A stretch of 64,000 bases of DNA from Paracoccaceae bacterium (GCA_002709405.1 PAQV01000069.1:1-64000); one strand, 5' to 3'; counted from the first letter of the stretch, positions 35,634 through 45,463 are shown. Program-made: numbers and translations. The notes: generated by a model from the sequence alone, not told the origin.

Positions 35634-35643
35634 ATCCGGGATC

Positions 35644-38607
35644 CTAGAAGAAGAAGTCGCCCGTGTTCCAATCCGCAACGGTGCTGTTCAGCACGTCGAT
35701 CCGGGCATAGGTCAGCTCTCCGGTTTCGGCGAGGTCGAGGAAGTCCTCGATCCCGTCGCGGTTCAGGTCTAGCCCGATGCGCACCATCGTGCCGATCTGC
35801 TGGAACAACAATTGCGTGATGTCGATGCCCACGCCGCCGTTCTCGTCTCGCAGGCTTTGCAGGTTGATCCGGTCCAGCCCCTGTTCGAAATCGGTGATCG
35901 TATCCCGGCGCCAGGCCCCGATGAACACGAAGCGGTCCGCGTCGGCACCTCCGGTCAGAATGTCCTGGCCGTCGCCCCCGTCGATCCGGTCGGCCCCGTC
36001 GCCACCCAGGATGGTGTCGGCCGCGCCGTTGCCGAAGAGTTCGTCGTCGCCGTCGTTCCCTTCGATATAGTCCATGCCCCCGTCGCCCCGGATGGCATCG
36101 TTGCCAATGCCGCCCAGAAGGATGTCGTCGCCTGGCCGGCCGCGCAGGTTGTCGTTGCCCGCGCCCCCGTCGATTATGACGTCACCGTTGTTGCCCCGCA
36201 ATTTGTCGTCGCCGGACCCGGCCAGGACGATCTCGAAGCCGGACAGCTGACCCGGGTAAAGGCCGGTTCCGCTGGGCATGTTCAGGAACATGTCCTGCTT
36301 GACGGCGGTGGCATCCAGCGTGTCGATATCCGCTCCGCCGTCGGCCACGTCGTTCAGGCTGTTGATGAAGATCGTGTCGTCGCCGTCGCCGCCGAACATC
36401 TCGTCCGCGCCCAGCCCGCCGTCGATCGTGTCATCGCCGCCGCCGCCGTTGATCGTGTCCATCCCGCGGCCACCGACCAGGATATTGGCCTGGCCGTTGC
36501 CCGTGATGGTGTCGGCGCCGTCGCCGGTGTAGACGCTCTCGATCCCGGTGATCGAGGTCATGAAGACCCCGTCGATCAGGGCCGTACCGCCCAGCGTGAT
36601 CACCGAGTTCCCCGTCACCGCGGCCGCATTCAGCGTGTCCTCGCCCCCATTGGTGTCCTGCAGGATGCGCAGGTGGTTGCCGTCACCGGCAAAGTCGCTG
36701 AACTCGTTGGTATAGACGTAAAGGTCGTCGGTATCGGCGGTTTCCCCGAAGAACTGCAGCTCTGCATAGGTCAGCGTGCCGGCATAGACGGCCCATTCGT
36801 CGGCGATCTGGATGGTCCAGGTGCCGGCGCTGGTTTCGCCCCGGAAGGCGTTGGACATGTAGAACCACTGGTCGGTCGCCGCATTGCCCGAGTTGAACGG
36901 GATCGACAGGGTCGACCGGGTGCCATCGGGCGAGGTCAGGATGATGCGGTAGTCGCCCGTGTAGTCGCCGGTATAGCCCAGGGTCAGGGCGACATGTTCG
37001 ATGTCGAAATCTTCGGTCGTGTTGAAGCTGAAGCTGATGCCCGTGGGGTTCGCATCCGGGATCAGCGTGTTGAAATTGCCGCTGGCCACCACCGGGTCTT
37101 CCCAGTTGGCGCTGGTCTTCTGGTCGGTCCAGGTTTCCGCCAGGCGCACGGCGGCCAGCGCGTCGATCAGACCGAAGCCGTAATCGTTGGAAAAGTGCAT
37201 CCCCCCGCCGTTCCAGTTGGATGCGCCGTTGAATTCCCAGGTGTAAAGCTCGGTCCCCACGGGGCCCGCGCCGATGTCGGACCCGGTGTGCCGGGCGGTC
37301 AGGGCCAGGATGTCCTGCACGTCGCGCCAGCCCAGCAGCGGGTTGGCCTCCAGCATCAGGGCCACCACACCCGCCGCCGCCGGCGTGGCCGAGGACGTGC
37401 CCCCGAAAGAGGACGTGTAGTCGCTGCTGTCGTAGCCCAGGTTGCCCATCCGGTCGGTGGTCCAGATGCCGGCCCCGGTTGCCCCGTTCGAGGGCGACGA
37501 GATCAGCAGGTTGGCGCCCGGGGTCGAATAATACGACACGTAGCCGTCATGGCTGGTCGCGCCCACCGCGATGGTCTGGGGGATCGAGTTGAAGTTGCTG
37601 TCGTTGCCGTCCCGGCCATCCAGCCGGTCGTTGCCGTTGGCCACCAGGTTGATGGTGCCCAGGCCCCCGCGGCCGGTTTCGACGCTTTCGAAGAAACCCC
37701 CGAAGAAGTCCTGCCAGTCCACGCCGCCGGTCGAATTGGTGTCGTAGATGCTGTCGGCAAAGGGCGTGGTCCAGCCCCAGCTGTGGTTGGTGATGTCGAA
37801 ATTGTCGAGCTCGTAGAACGAGGCCTCGAAATCCAGCGCGGCGTCATAGAACATGTCCACGCCCGCGATCGTCGCGTCGTAGGCAACGCCAACGGTGCCG
37901 CTGTCGTTGTTTTCCGCCGCGATCACGCCGGCCACGGCGGTGCCATGCGCGGATTGAGAGCTTTGCGGATAGGGGTTATGGGTCACGCCGCCCACGACGA
38001 TATGCAACCCGGTGTCGTAATTGTCGTCCAGGTCGTGGTGGTTGTATTCGACGCCATCGTCCCAGATGCCGACGGTGACGCCCGCGCCCGTGTAGTCATC
38101 CCAGACCGAGGTGACGTTCAGGTCGACCCCCGCCACACCGCCTGACTGGCCGGTGTTCTGCAAGTGCCACTGGTTGGGGAACAGGTCATCCGCGGGAACG
38201 AGGGCCAGGGCATAATCGGCCCAACTGTCTTCATCGGCCACGGTCTTTTCCGGCGTATCCGACGCCCGGGCGGGCAGCAGCCCCTGCACGAGAACGCGCA
38301 GGCTGGCCCCAAGCTCGGCCCGGACGATGGCCGCATCCACCGGCCCCGACACCACCGTGCGCGCCACAACGGCGCTCATGATGGCCGGAGCGGCAAGGGT
38401 GAGCGTGTCGGCCAGGTCGTCGGTCTCGTCTTCGTCGAAAGCGAAACGGGTCACCGCCGCGCTCTCATCATCCGAGCCCGCATCCGTAACCAGCGATTCT
38501 GTGCGGTCCAGTTCGGCGGTCTCGGTGGTTTCGTCGGTTGCCGCGTCAGGCCCGGTATCGTCGTCCGGCAGGTCAGAAGACGCGATTAAATAATCATTAA
38601 CCTTCAT
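35644..38607 (-). CDS. Secreted subtilisin-like (S8) protease with P domain and RTX repeats
   Basis: 987 residues from ATG 38607, which has AGGA upstream; the longer upstream frame lacks a site. Catalytic triad regions: Asp in VGIWDDGVEYNHHDLD, His in SAHGTAVAGVIAAEN, Ser in GGTSSATPAAAGVVALML. Then a proprotein-convertase P domain (ISFSFNTTEDFDIEHVALTL... GTWTIQIADEWAVYAGTL) and calcium-binding RTX nonapeptides (GGRGMDTINGGGGDDTIDGG and later copies). There is no N-terminal signal peptide and the C-terminus is an RTX tail, so type I secretion is expected, although no exporter genes are in the window. Likely an extracellular nutrient-acquiring protease. Confidence 0.93.
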   Translation of the reverse strand: MKVNDYLIASSDLPDDDTGPDAATDETTETAELDRTESLVTDAGSDDESAAVTRFAFDEDETDDLADTLTLAAPAIMSAVVARTVVSGPVDAAIVRAELGASLRVLVQGLLPARASDTPEKTVADEDSWADYALALVPADDLFPNQWHLQNTGQSGGVAGVDLNVTSVWDDYTGAGVTVGIWDDGVEYNHHDLDDNYDTGLHIVVGGVTHNPYPQSSQSAHGTAVAGVIAAENNDSGTVGVAYDATIAGVDMFYDAALDFEASFYELDNFDITNHSWGWTTPFADSIYDTNSTGGVDWQDFFGGFFESVETGRGGLGTINLVANGNDRLDGRDGNDSNFNSIPQTIAVGATSHDGYVSYYSTPGANLLISSPSNGATGAGIWTTDRMGNLGYDSSDYTSSFGGTSSATPAAAGVVALMLEANPLLGWRDVQDILALTARHTGSDIGAGPVGTELYTWEFNGASNWNGGGMHFSNDYGFGLIDALAAVRLAETWTDQKTSANWEDPVVASGNFNTLIPDANPTGISFSFNTTEDFDIEHVALTLGYTGDYTGDYRIILTSPDGTRSTLSIPFNSGNAATDQWFYMSNAFRGETSAGTWTIQIADEWAVYAGTLTYAELQFFGETADTDDLYVYTNEFSDFAGDGNHLRILQDTNGGEDTLNAAAVTGNSVITLGGTALIDGVFMTSITGIESVYTGDGADTITGNGQANILVGGRGMDTINGGGGDDTIDGGLGADEMFGGDGDDTIFINSLNDVADGGADIDTLDATAVKQDMFLNMPSGTGLYPGQLSGFEIVLAGSGDDKLRGNNGDVIIDGGAGNDNLRGRPGDDILLGGIGNDAIRGDGGMDYIEGNDGDDELFGNGAADTILGGDGADRIDGGDGQDILTGGADADRFVFIGAWRRDTITDFEQGLDRINLQSLRDENGGVGIDITQLLFQQIGTMVRIGLDLNRDGIEDFLDLAETGELTYARIDVLNSTVADWNTGDFFF

Positions 38608-39087
38608 GGCTATATCCTGTCTCAAATCAATTCGGGCCTGCGCCCCGTCCCATTGCGGCAAGTGCACTGTCGCGAGGGCCGGGTGCGTGGCCATTAACGC
38701 TTTGTATACTGCCTGTTTGCTGCAATTTAGGCAATGAATTTACGTCGAATTGACGATATCGCCCCATATTCCGTGCTGTGATTGGACAGGTCCAATACGC
38801 CCCGAAATCGGCCGCACCGCGCAAGGCCGCCTTTGCCTGGACCGGCAGGCCAGGTGGCCCATGTATCCTAAGCCGGATCCGGGCGGGCCCCGCCCCTCTC
38901 ACCACCAGAACACGCCACTCTCGCCCCCGACGGCAGGGCCGCCACCGGCTGCCGGCGATGACCTGCCTTTTCCGCCCGATCTTTGGTATCGTCACCTGTG
39001 TTATCGCTCTGGCTGGCCCGATGACCACGACCCCGATGCCCGGGTCGGGCCGGCCGGACAGACCTCACTGCCACGACCGGGACGCCC
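38608..39087. other. Divergent intergenic region, no gene seen
   Basis: 480 bp between the protease (minus) and MFS (plus) starts. The protease-proximal part (38690-38770) is AT-richer and probably holds its promoter; the rest is GC-rich with short frames lacking family likeness. No repeat or RNA gene recognised. Confidence 0.5.
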
Positions 39088-40422
39088 ATGTTCGCCATCC
39101 TCGCCGACCGCACCTACCGACACCTGTTCCTGGCCCAGGTAGTGGCGCTGCTTGGTACCGGCCTGGCCACCGTCGCGCTTGGCCTGCTGGCCTATGACCT
39201 GGCCGGCGACAAGGCGGCCATGGTGCTGGGCACGGTCTTCACCATCAAGATGGTGGCTTACGTGGGCATCGCCCCCATCGCCGGAGCCTTCGCCAATCGC
39301 CTCGACCGGCGAAAACTGCTGATGTCGCTGGATATGGTCCGGGCCCTGGCGGCGCTCTGCCTGCCCTTCGTGACCGAGGTCTGGCAGGTCTACGGGCTGA
39401 TCTTCCTGTTGCAGGCGGCCTCTGCGGCCTTCACCCCGACCTTCCAGGCGACGATCCCCGACGTCTTGCCCGACGAGGACCGCTATACCCGGGCTCTGTC
39501 GCTGTCCCGGCTGGCCTATGACATCGAGAACATCCTGACGCCGACACTGGCCGCCCTGCTGCTGGCCATGGTCAGCTCTGGCACGCTGTTTGTCGGGACG
39601 GCCCTTGGGTTTGCCGCCTCGGCCGTCCTGGTGATGTCCGTCCTGCTGCCCCGCGCCCAGGCAACCGAGCATCGAGGCGTCTATGACCGGACCACCCGGG
39701 GGATCCGGATCTACCTTGCCACGCCCCGCCTGCGCGGCCTTCTGGGCCTGAACCTGGCGGTGTCGTCGGCCGGGGCGATGGTGCTGGTGAACTCGGTCGT
39801 GCTGGTCCGGGGCCAGCTGGGCCTGGGCAACAGCGCCCTGGCCTGGGCCATGTTCACCTATGGCGCCGGGTCGATGGTCGCCGCCCTTGGACTGCCCCGC
39901 CTGCTGGACCGGATCCCGGACCGGCCCGTCATGGTCACCGGGGCCTGGATGATGGTGGCCGGTCTTGTCGGGCTTGCCCTGACAGTCCTGACCGACGGCC
40001 TGACCTGGCCGCTATTGCTGACGACCTGGGCCATTGTCGGGTTCGGAGCCTCGGCGGTACAGACACCCTCTGGCCGGCTGCTGCGCCGGTCCTCTCATGC
40101 CGAGGACCGTCCCGCCCTGTTCGCGGCCCAGTTCGCCCTGTCCCATGCCTGCTGGCTGATCTGCTACCCGCTGTCGGGCTGGCTGATGACGGTCTTCGCC
40201 CTGGTGCCGGCGCTGAGCGTCCTGGCGGCGCTGGCCACCGGAGGCATCATCGCCGCACTGCGCCTGTGGCCCTCCGGCGATCCGGTTGCACTGGATCACC
40301 ACCATGACGACCTGCCCCCGGACCATCCCCACCTGCGCGCCCATACCGTGACACACCGCCATCCCATCGTGATCGACGACCTGCATCCGCACTGGCCCAC
40401 GGGCCATGGCGTCATCAGGTAG
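39088..40422 (+). CDS. MFS exporter with a histidine-rich C-terminal tail
   Basis: 444 residues, about 12 membrane helices. The loop between helices 2 and 3 reads GAFANRLDRRKLLMSLD, the usual MFS G....R.(G)RR motif. After the last helix comes a cytosolic tail of about 50 residues rich in His and Asp (DHHHDDLPPDHPHL, VTHRHPIVIDDLHPHW). Similar His-rich tails occur in NreB/NrsD-type nickel exporters, where they bind metal. Metal efflux is therefore plausible but the substrate is unproven. No metal regulator lies beside it; the neighbours are a secreted protease and the inositol operon. Confidence 0.78.
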   Translation: MFAILADRTYRHLFLAQVVALLGTGLATVALGLLAYDLAGDKAAMVLGTVFTIKMVAYVGIAPIAGAFANRLDRRKLLMSLDMVRALAALCLPFVTEVWQVYGLIFLLQAASAAFTPTFQATIPDVLPDEDRYTRALSLSRLAYDIENILTPTLAALLLAMVSSGTLFVGTALGFAASAVLVMSVLLPRAQATEHRGVYDRTTRGIRIYLATPRLRGLLGLNLAVSSAGAMVLVNSVVLVRGQLGLGNSALAWAMFTYGAGSMVAALGLPRLLDRIPDRPVMVTGAWMMVAGLVGLALTVLTDGLTWPLLLTTWAIVGFGASAVQTPSGRLLRRSSHAEDRPALFAAQFALSHACWLICYPLSGWLMTVFALVPALSVLAALATGGIIAALRLWPSGDPVALDHHHDDLPPDHPHLRAHTVTHRHPIVIDDLHPHWPTGHGVIR

Positions 40423-40443
40423 ATCGGCCCGGGAGTTGCACAG

Positions 40444-40457
40444 GTGGCCGCGGCCAC
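40444..40457. terminator. Palindrome between converging MFS and iolB genes
   Basis: GTGGCCGCGGCCAC is a perfect 14-bp palindrome in the 60-bp gap between two converging genes. It could form a short hairpin on either transcript; no T run. Confidence 0.35.
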
Positions 40458-40482
40458 GATGAACACGCCGGGGATTCGCCAC

Positions 40483-41277
40483 TTACATCAGGTGTTCGAC
40501 CTCTGGCGCGGCGACAAAGCGCCATTTGCGCAGGGGCCCGGCCATGACGTTCAGGTAGTACATCTCGAACCCGTGCGGGGCGCCGCAGGGGTGGTGGCCC
40601 CGGGGCACGCAGACGACATCGTGATCATGCACGGCCATGGTCTCGTTCAGCTGCAGATCGTCGGTATAGACCCGCTGGATGCCGAACCCGTTGGCGGGAT
40701 TGAGGCGGTGGTAATAGGTTTCTTCCAGGTAGGTGACACGAGGAAAGTCGTCTTCGTCGTGGCGGTGCGACGGATACGAGGACCAGTTGCCGGCCGGGGT
40801 GAAGACCTCTGTCACCAGCAGGCTGTCGGCGTAATCCTCGTTTTCCATGGCGATGTTGTTGATGTAGCGCGTATTGCAGCCCTCGCCCCTCTGGGTCAGC
40901 GTGATGCCGTCCGGCCCGATCAGGCGCGGCTCGTGCCCCGATTTGCCCGGAGCCTTGCAGACGGCGATGGTGCATTCGGTGGTGGCCTCGGCCTGCCAGT
41001 CGCTGCCGTTGGGCAGGTAGAGGCAATGCGGCGGGCTCTTTTCGAACACGTTCATCCGCTCGCCCAGCTCGCCCCAGTCCTTGCCCGCGCCGGTCAGCCT
41101 GGCCTTGCCCTCGACCATCACGATGATGACTTCGGTCGACCCGGTGGGTTCGGCCACGGTATCGCCCGCCCGCAAACGGTGCAGGTCAAAGCCCACGTAG
41201 CGCCAGCCGGCGCTTTCGGGCGAGATCTGGTGCACCTTGCCGTGGGTGCCGAAGGGGCGATGTTGCAGATGGCTCAT
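40483..41277 (-). CDS. iolB: 5-deoxy-glucuronate isomerase
   Basis: 264 residues matching IolB: GWRYVGFDLHRL, GSTEVIIVMVEGKA, the first cupin; and NWSSYPSHRHDEDDFPR, LEETYYHRLNPANGFGIQRVYTDD, and DVVCVPRGHHPCGAPHGFEMYYLNVMAG in the second, with the metal-binding His/Glu residues (HRHD...E..YYH). Converts 5-deoxy-D-glucuronate to 2-deoxy-5-keto-D-gluconate in myo-inositol catabolism. Last gene of the minus-strand iol operon, 28 bp after iolD. Confidence 0.95.
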   Translation of the reverse strand: MSHLQHRPFGTHGKVHQISPESAGWRYVGFDLHRLRAGDTVAEPTGSTEVIIVMVEGKARLTGAGKDWGELGERMNVFEKSPPHCLYLPNGSDWQAEATTECTIAVCKAPGKSGHEPRLIGPDGITLTQRGEGCNTRYINNIAMENEDYADSLLVTEVFTPAGNWSSYPSHRHDEDDFPRVTYLEETYYHRLNPANGFGIQRVYTDDLQLNETMAVHDHDVVCVPRGHHPCGAPHGFEMYYLNVMAGPLRKWRFVAAPEVEHLM

Positions 41278-41305
41278 GTCCTGTCCTTTCCGTCCGTTCG
41301 CCAGT

Positions 41306-43159
41306 TCAGTTCACCAGCCGGGCATTGGCGATCTGGCCGAGATATTCCTCGAAGCGGTCGCGCTGCTTTTGCCGGTCCGAGACCTCGGGCACGGCCACGT
41401 CCCAGAAGAACGCGTGATCGCCCGCCGAGGTTTCCAGCCCGGTGCCGGGGAAGTCCTTGGCGATGGTCTCGATGACGATGACCGTGGGGATGTCGCGGGT
41501 CTTGGCCGCCTTCAGCTCGGCCTCAAGCTGGTCGGTGCCGGCAGCCTTGACCGCATGCGCCCCCATCGAGGCCGCGTGCATCACGTAGTCGATCTCGGGC
41601 TGCACCTCGACGTTGCAATCGACATACATGTTGTTGAACGGCTCGCCCCCGCAGCCCATGGTCTGCAGCCGGTTGATGCAGCCGTAGCCCCGGTTGTCGG
41701 TCAGCACCACGGTGAAGGGGATACGCCGCATCACCGCCGTCGCCAGTTCCGAGTTCGCCAGCATGTAGCTGCCGTCACCCACGAAACAGATCACGTCCCG
41801 GTCAGGCGCGCCCAGTTTCAGGCCCATCGCCCCTGCGACCTCGTAGCCCATGCAGGAATAACCGTATTCCATGTGATAGCCGCCCTGGCTGGGCTTCCAC
41901 AGCAGCTTGAGCGCCCCGGGCATGGTGCCCGCCGCACACATGGCCACGGCGTCCGGGCCGGTGGCGCGCTGGACCGCCCCGATGACCTGCCCGTCGGTGG
42001 GCTTGGCCGCCTGGTTCTCGGGCCGCGCGCAATAGGCATCGACCGCCCGCAGCCAGTCCTCGCGCGCCGCGGCATCCGGCGCATCGCCCTGGTAATCGCC
42101 CAGAAGGTCGGACAGGGCCTGCAGCGTCACCTTGGCATCGCCCACCAGGCTTTCGGCCCCGTGCTTGGCCGCGTCGTAGCCGTGGATGTTGATCGACACC
42201 AACTTGGCGCCTTCGCCGAACAGCGTGCGCGACCCGGTGGTGAAATCCTGGAACCGGGTGCCCACGCCGATCACCAGGTCCGCCGCTACCGAGGCACTGT
42301 TGGCCGCCGCCGAGCCATCGACGCCCGAGGCCCCGAAGTTCATCGGGTGGTCCTGCGACAGGCCCGACTTGCCCGCCTGCGTTTCGGCCACCGGGATGCG
42401 GTGCTTGCTGGCGAAGTCTCCGAGCGCGTCCTCGGCCTGCGAATAGATCGTGCCGCCGCCCGAGATGATCACCGGGCGCTTGGCCGCGCGCAGCAGCGCC
42501 GCCACCCGGTCAAGTTCGTCCAGATCGGGGCGCGGCCGGCGGATGTGCCAGACGCGGGGTTCGAAGAATTCCGCCGGGTAATCATAGGCCTCGCACTGGA
42601 CGTCCTGGCAGAAGGCCAGCGTGGCGGGGCCGCAATTGGCCGGGTCGGTCATCGTGCGCAGGGCGCGCGGCAGGGCGTAAAGCAGGTGCTCTGGCCGGGT
42701 GATGCGGTCGAAATAGCGCGACACGGGGCGAAAGCAGTCATTGGCCGACACCGTGCCGTCGTCGAAATCCTCGACCTGCTGCAGCACCGGGTCGGGCCGG
42801 CGCGTGGCAAAGACATCGCCCGCCACGATCAGCAGGGGCAGCCGGTTCACATGCGCCAGCGCCGCCGCCGTCACCACGTTGGTCGAGCCCGGCCCGATGG
42901 ACGAGGTCACCGCCATGGCGCGGGTGCGCTTCCTGGCCTTGGCATAGGCGATGGCCGCATGCGCCATGGTCTGTTCGTTCTGCCCGCGCCAGGTCGGGAA
43001 CACGTCGCGGTAGGCGTGCAGCGCCTCGCCGATCCCGGCCACGTTGCCATGCCCGAAGATCGCCCACATCCCGTCGATATAGCGCTCGCCTTCCGGGGTC
43101 ATCTGGACGCTCAGCCATTTCACCATGGCCTGCGCCGCCGTCAGCCTGATCGTGCCCAT
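41306..43159 (-). CDS. iolD: 3D-(3,5/4)-trihydroxycyclohexane-1,2-dione hydrolase
   Basis: 617 residues from ATG 43159, preceded by GGGAGGAAAG. A thiamine-diphosphate enzyme: N-terminal PYR domain with GHGNVAGIGEAL, SSIGPGSTNVVTAAALAHVNRLP, and the C-terminal PP domain with VGDGSYMLANSELATAV....VVLTDNRGYGC (the GDGS...N metal/ThDP motif). Opens the inositol-derived ring dione to 5-deoxy-glucuronate. Upstream neighbour is iolC, downstream iolB, the normal pathway order. Confidence 0.95.
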   Translation of the reverse strand: MGTIRLTAAQAMVKWLSVQMTPEGERYIDGMWAIFGHGNVAGIGEALHAYRDVFPTWRGQNEQTMAHAAIAYAKARKRTRAMAVTSSIGPGSTNVVTAAALAHVNRLPLLIVAGDVFATRRPDPVLQQVEDFDDGTVSANDCFRPVSRYFDRITRPEHLLYALPRALRTMTDPANCGPATLAFCQDVQCEAYDYPAEFFEPRVWHIRRPRPDLDELDRVAALLRAAKRPVIISGGGTIYSQAEDALGDFASKHRIPVAETQAGKSGLSQDHPMNFGASGVDGSAAANSASVAADLVIGVGTRFQDFTTGSRTLFGEGAKLVSINIHGYDAAKHGAESLVGDAKVTLQALSDLLGDYQGDAPDAAAREDWLRAVDAYCARPENQAAKPTDGQVIGAVQRATGPDAVAMCAAGTMPGALKLLWKPSQGGYHMEYGYSCMGYEVAGAMGLKLGAPDRDVICFVGDGSYMLANSELATAVMRRIPFTVVLTDNRGYGCINRLQTMGCGGEPFNNMYVDCNVEVQPEIDYVMHAASMGAHAVKAAGTDQLEAELKAAKTRDIPTVIVIETIAKDFPGTGLETSAGDHAFFWDVAVPEVSDRQKQRDRFEEYLGQIANARLVN

Positions 43160-43220
43160 CTTTCCTCCCGGGGGGTCCACCCCCGCATGTCAGTTCAAGT
43201 TTTCCAGCGACCGCCCGGCC

Positions 43221-45134
43221 CTAGACCGAGTTCAACCGCGCCTTGGCCCGGGCCGCGTCCCAGATCCCGCAGAGCCGCGAATAACGGCCCGCCATTTCGG
43301 CCACCGCGGTGGCATCGTCCATTTCGCCCTTCAGCCAGGCCCGCGCCGGATCGCCAAAGATCGTCCGGCCAACGGCAAAGCCCTTGACCAGCGGCTGACG
43401 CGCGGCCAGCGCAAAGCTTTCCGCCAGCTCGGGCAGAGGCGCGTCCAGCCCCAGCACCACGATGCCCCGGGTGCGCGGGTCGTTGCGCTCGATCGCCTCG
43501 ACTGCATTGTCCCAGGCGGCTTCGGTCCGGAACGGTTCCAGCTTCCACCAGTCGGGATAGACTCCGAGGTCGTAGAACCGCTGGATCACCGTCGCGCTGG
43601 TCATGTCGTCCACGGGGCCGCATTTCGACGGGATGACTTCCAGCAGGAATTCCAGGTTGTTGCGCCGAGAGGCCTCGAACAGCCGCAGCACCACCGCCTC
43701 CTGCGCGGCCCAGGTCACCGCGTCGTCGCCAGGATGGCAGAAACACAGGCACTTGACGACCTGGTCGCGCGGCCATTCCTTCAGCCGCCCGAAATCCGCC
43801 CCCAGCTCCGGTTCCAGCGTCAGCGGGCGCGAGCCCGGCCATTCCGTGGGCCGCCCGATCCACAGCCCCGTGCCCTCGGCCGCGTAAAGTGCATCGCGCC
43901 CGATGCGGCTGTCGCACAGGATGCCGTAGCCGTCCTGCCCGTCCTGCACCCGCAGGGCGGCCGTCAGGCACAACTGTTTGAAGGCGCCGGCCTTTTCCAG
44001 GCTGTAGCCGTCCATTTCCTCCATCTGCAAACGATGGTCGAAGGCAAAGGTTCGGATCGTCGACCAGTCGCCGTGGCGGTTCGTGGCCCAGTGCACCTGC
44101 TCCAGCTCGGGGTCGTTGCGCAGGTCGGGCCGCACGATGCCCCGATCAAAGAAGAACTCCAGCTCCTCCCACGACGGATAGGCCGGGGTGCAGCCGTGGC
44201 GCGACACCGCGAAGGCCCCGCAGGCATTGGCGTATTTCAGGGCCACCGGCCAGGGTTCGCCGTCCAGCCAGCCCTTCAGCAGCCCCGACATGAACCCGTC
44301 GCCCGCGCCCAGCACGTTGAAGACCTCGATCGGGAAACCGGGACCGGCCTCGCCATCATCCAGGCTGTCGGGGATGTCACCGGTGAAGGCCACCGCCCCC
44401 ATCGGCCCGCGCTTGCAGACCAGCGTGGCCCGCGAGACCTTGCGCACGTTGCGCAGCGCCTCCAGCGTATCGGTCGAGCCGCCGGCGATGTGGAATTCCT
44501 CTTCGGTGCCCACGATCAGGTCGAAGTGATGCAGGACCTCCTGCAGGCTGTCGGTCACCGCCGCACTTTCCACGAACCGGCTTTCGCCGTCGCCATGCCC
44601 GGCCACGCCCCACAGGTTCGGGCGATAGTCGATGTCCAGCGCGGTCTGGCCGCCGTGTTTCTTTGCCAGTTCCAGCGCCTTCAGTACCGCCGCCCGGGGC
44701 GTCGCATGGGCCAGGTGCGTGCCCGTGGCGACAACCGCCCGAGCCGAGGCCACGAAGCCCTCGTCGATGTCGTCCTCACACAGTGCCATGTCCGCGCAGT
44801 TCTCGCGGTAGAAGATCAGCGGAAACTGTTCCTGGTCGCGGATGCCCAGGATCACCAGCGCGCTCAGCCGCTCGGGGTCGGTCTTCACCCCGGTCACGTC
44901 GACCCCGTGGCGCACCAGTTCCTCGCGGATGAACCGGCCCATGTGTTCGTCGCCCACGCGGCTGATCAGCGCCGATTTCATGCCCAGCCGGGCGGTCCCG
45001 CAGGCCATGTTGGTCGGAGACCCGCCGATGTACTTGTCGAACGACCCCATATCTTCAAGCCGCCCGCCGATTTGGGCCCCGTACAGGTCGACGCCTGCGC
45101 GCCCGATCGTGATCACGTCCAGTGTCTTGCTCAT
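43221..45134 (-). CDS. iolC: 5-dehydro-2-deoxygluconokinase fused to aldolase-like (DUF2090) domain
   Basis: 637 residues. Residues 1-320 are a PfkB sugar kinase: GRAGVDLYGAQIGGRLEDM, YIGGSPTNMACGTARLG, and NVLGAGDGFMSGLLKGWL with the GAGD catalytic Asp. Residues about 335-637 are the DUF2090 TIM-barrel domain (FAFDHRLQMEEM, YGILCDSRIGRDAL, FLLEVIPSKCGP, GFAVGRTIFGDPARAWLKGE), which in such fusions serves as the phosphate aldolase. It therefore probably covers two steps of inositol degradation, replacing a separate iolJ. Overlaps the upstream gene by 4 bp. Confidence 0.93.
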   Translation of the reverse strand: MSKTLDVITIGRAGVDLYGAQIGGRLEDMGSFDKYIGGSPTNMACGTARLGMKSALISRVGDEHMGRFIREELVRHGVDVTGVKTDPERLSALVILGIRDQEQFPLIFYRENCADMALCEDDIDEGFVASARAVVATGTHLAHATPRAAVLKALELAKKHGGQTALDIDYRPNLWGVAGHGDGESRFVESAAVTDSLQEVLHHFDLIVGTEEEFHIAGGSTDTLEALRNVRKVSRATLVCKRGPMGAVAFTGDIPDSLDDGEAGPGFPIEVFNVLGAGDGFMSGLLKGWLDGEPWPVALKYANACGAFAVSRHGCTPAYPSWEELEFFFDRGIVRPDLRNDPELEQVHWATNRHGDWSTIRTFAFDHRLQMEEMDGYSLEKAGAFKQLCLTAALRVQDGQDGYGILCDSRIGRDALYAAEGTGLWIGRPTEWPGSRPLTLEPELGADFGRLKEWPRDQVVKCLCFCHPGDDAVTWAAQEAVVLRLFEASRRNNLEFLLEVIPSKCGPVDDMTSATVIQRFYDLGVYPDWWKLEPFRTEAAWDNAVEAIERNDPRTRGIVVLGLDAPLPELAESFALAARQPLVKGFAVGRTIFGDPARAWLKGEMDDATAVAEMAGRYSRLCGIWDAARAKARLNSV

Positions 45135-45463
45135 TTCGTGCTCCCGGATGCCGCCTGCGCGGGGGCGGTCGTGGCGGCGTCGGCCGCGATATTGATGGTC
45201 TCGAAGGTCAGGCTGCGGTGGAACTGCTCGTGGAAGGCGATGAAGTCCTTGGTGTGCTGCTGTTCCATGTGAAAGGCGTAGGCGGCTTCGTCGGCCCAGG
45301 TCTCGACAAAGACCAGCTTGTCGGGATCATCCGTGCAGGTGAAGAAATCATTGGCGATGCAGCCGGGTTCGGCCCGGGTCGCGGCCTGCCCTTCCGGGGC
45401 GCGTGCCAGGATCTTGTCGCGCGTGCCGGGCTGGCAGATGATGGTGATGATGAACTTGTACAT
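45131..45463 (-). CDS. Antibiotic-biosynthesis-monooxygenase (ABM) fold protein
   Basis: 110 residues from ATG 45463 (a GTG at 45472 is less likely because the Shine-Dalgarno would touch it). FIITIICQPGTRDKILARAP, EPGCIANDFFTCTDDPDKLVFVETWADEAAYAFHMEQQH.KDF fits the small dimeric ABM/quinol monooxygenase fold, including the conserved E.W.....(H) residues. The C-terminal 20 residues are an Ala/Thr-rich tail. Exact role in inositol metabolism unknown; such genes occur as accessories in sugar catabolic operons. Overlaps iolC by 4 bp. Confidence 0.8.
   Translation of the reverse strand: MYKFIITIICQPGTRDKILARAPEGQAATRAEPGCIANDFFTCTDDPDKLVFVETWADEAAYAFHMEQQHTKDFIAFHEQFHRSLTFETINIAADAATTAPAQAASGSTK

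Noticed and set aside
35812-38145. 777-codon plus-strand open frame with repeated segments
   Set aside because: Antisense of the RTX/subtilisin gene; the repeats mirror the calcium-binding nonapeptides.
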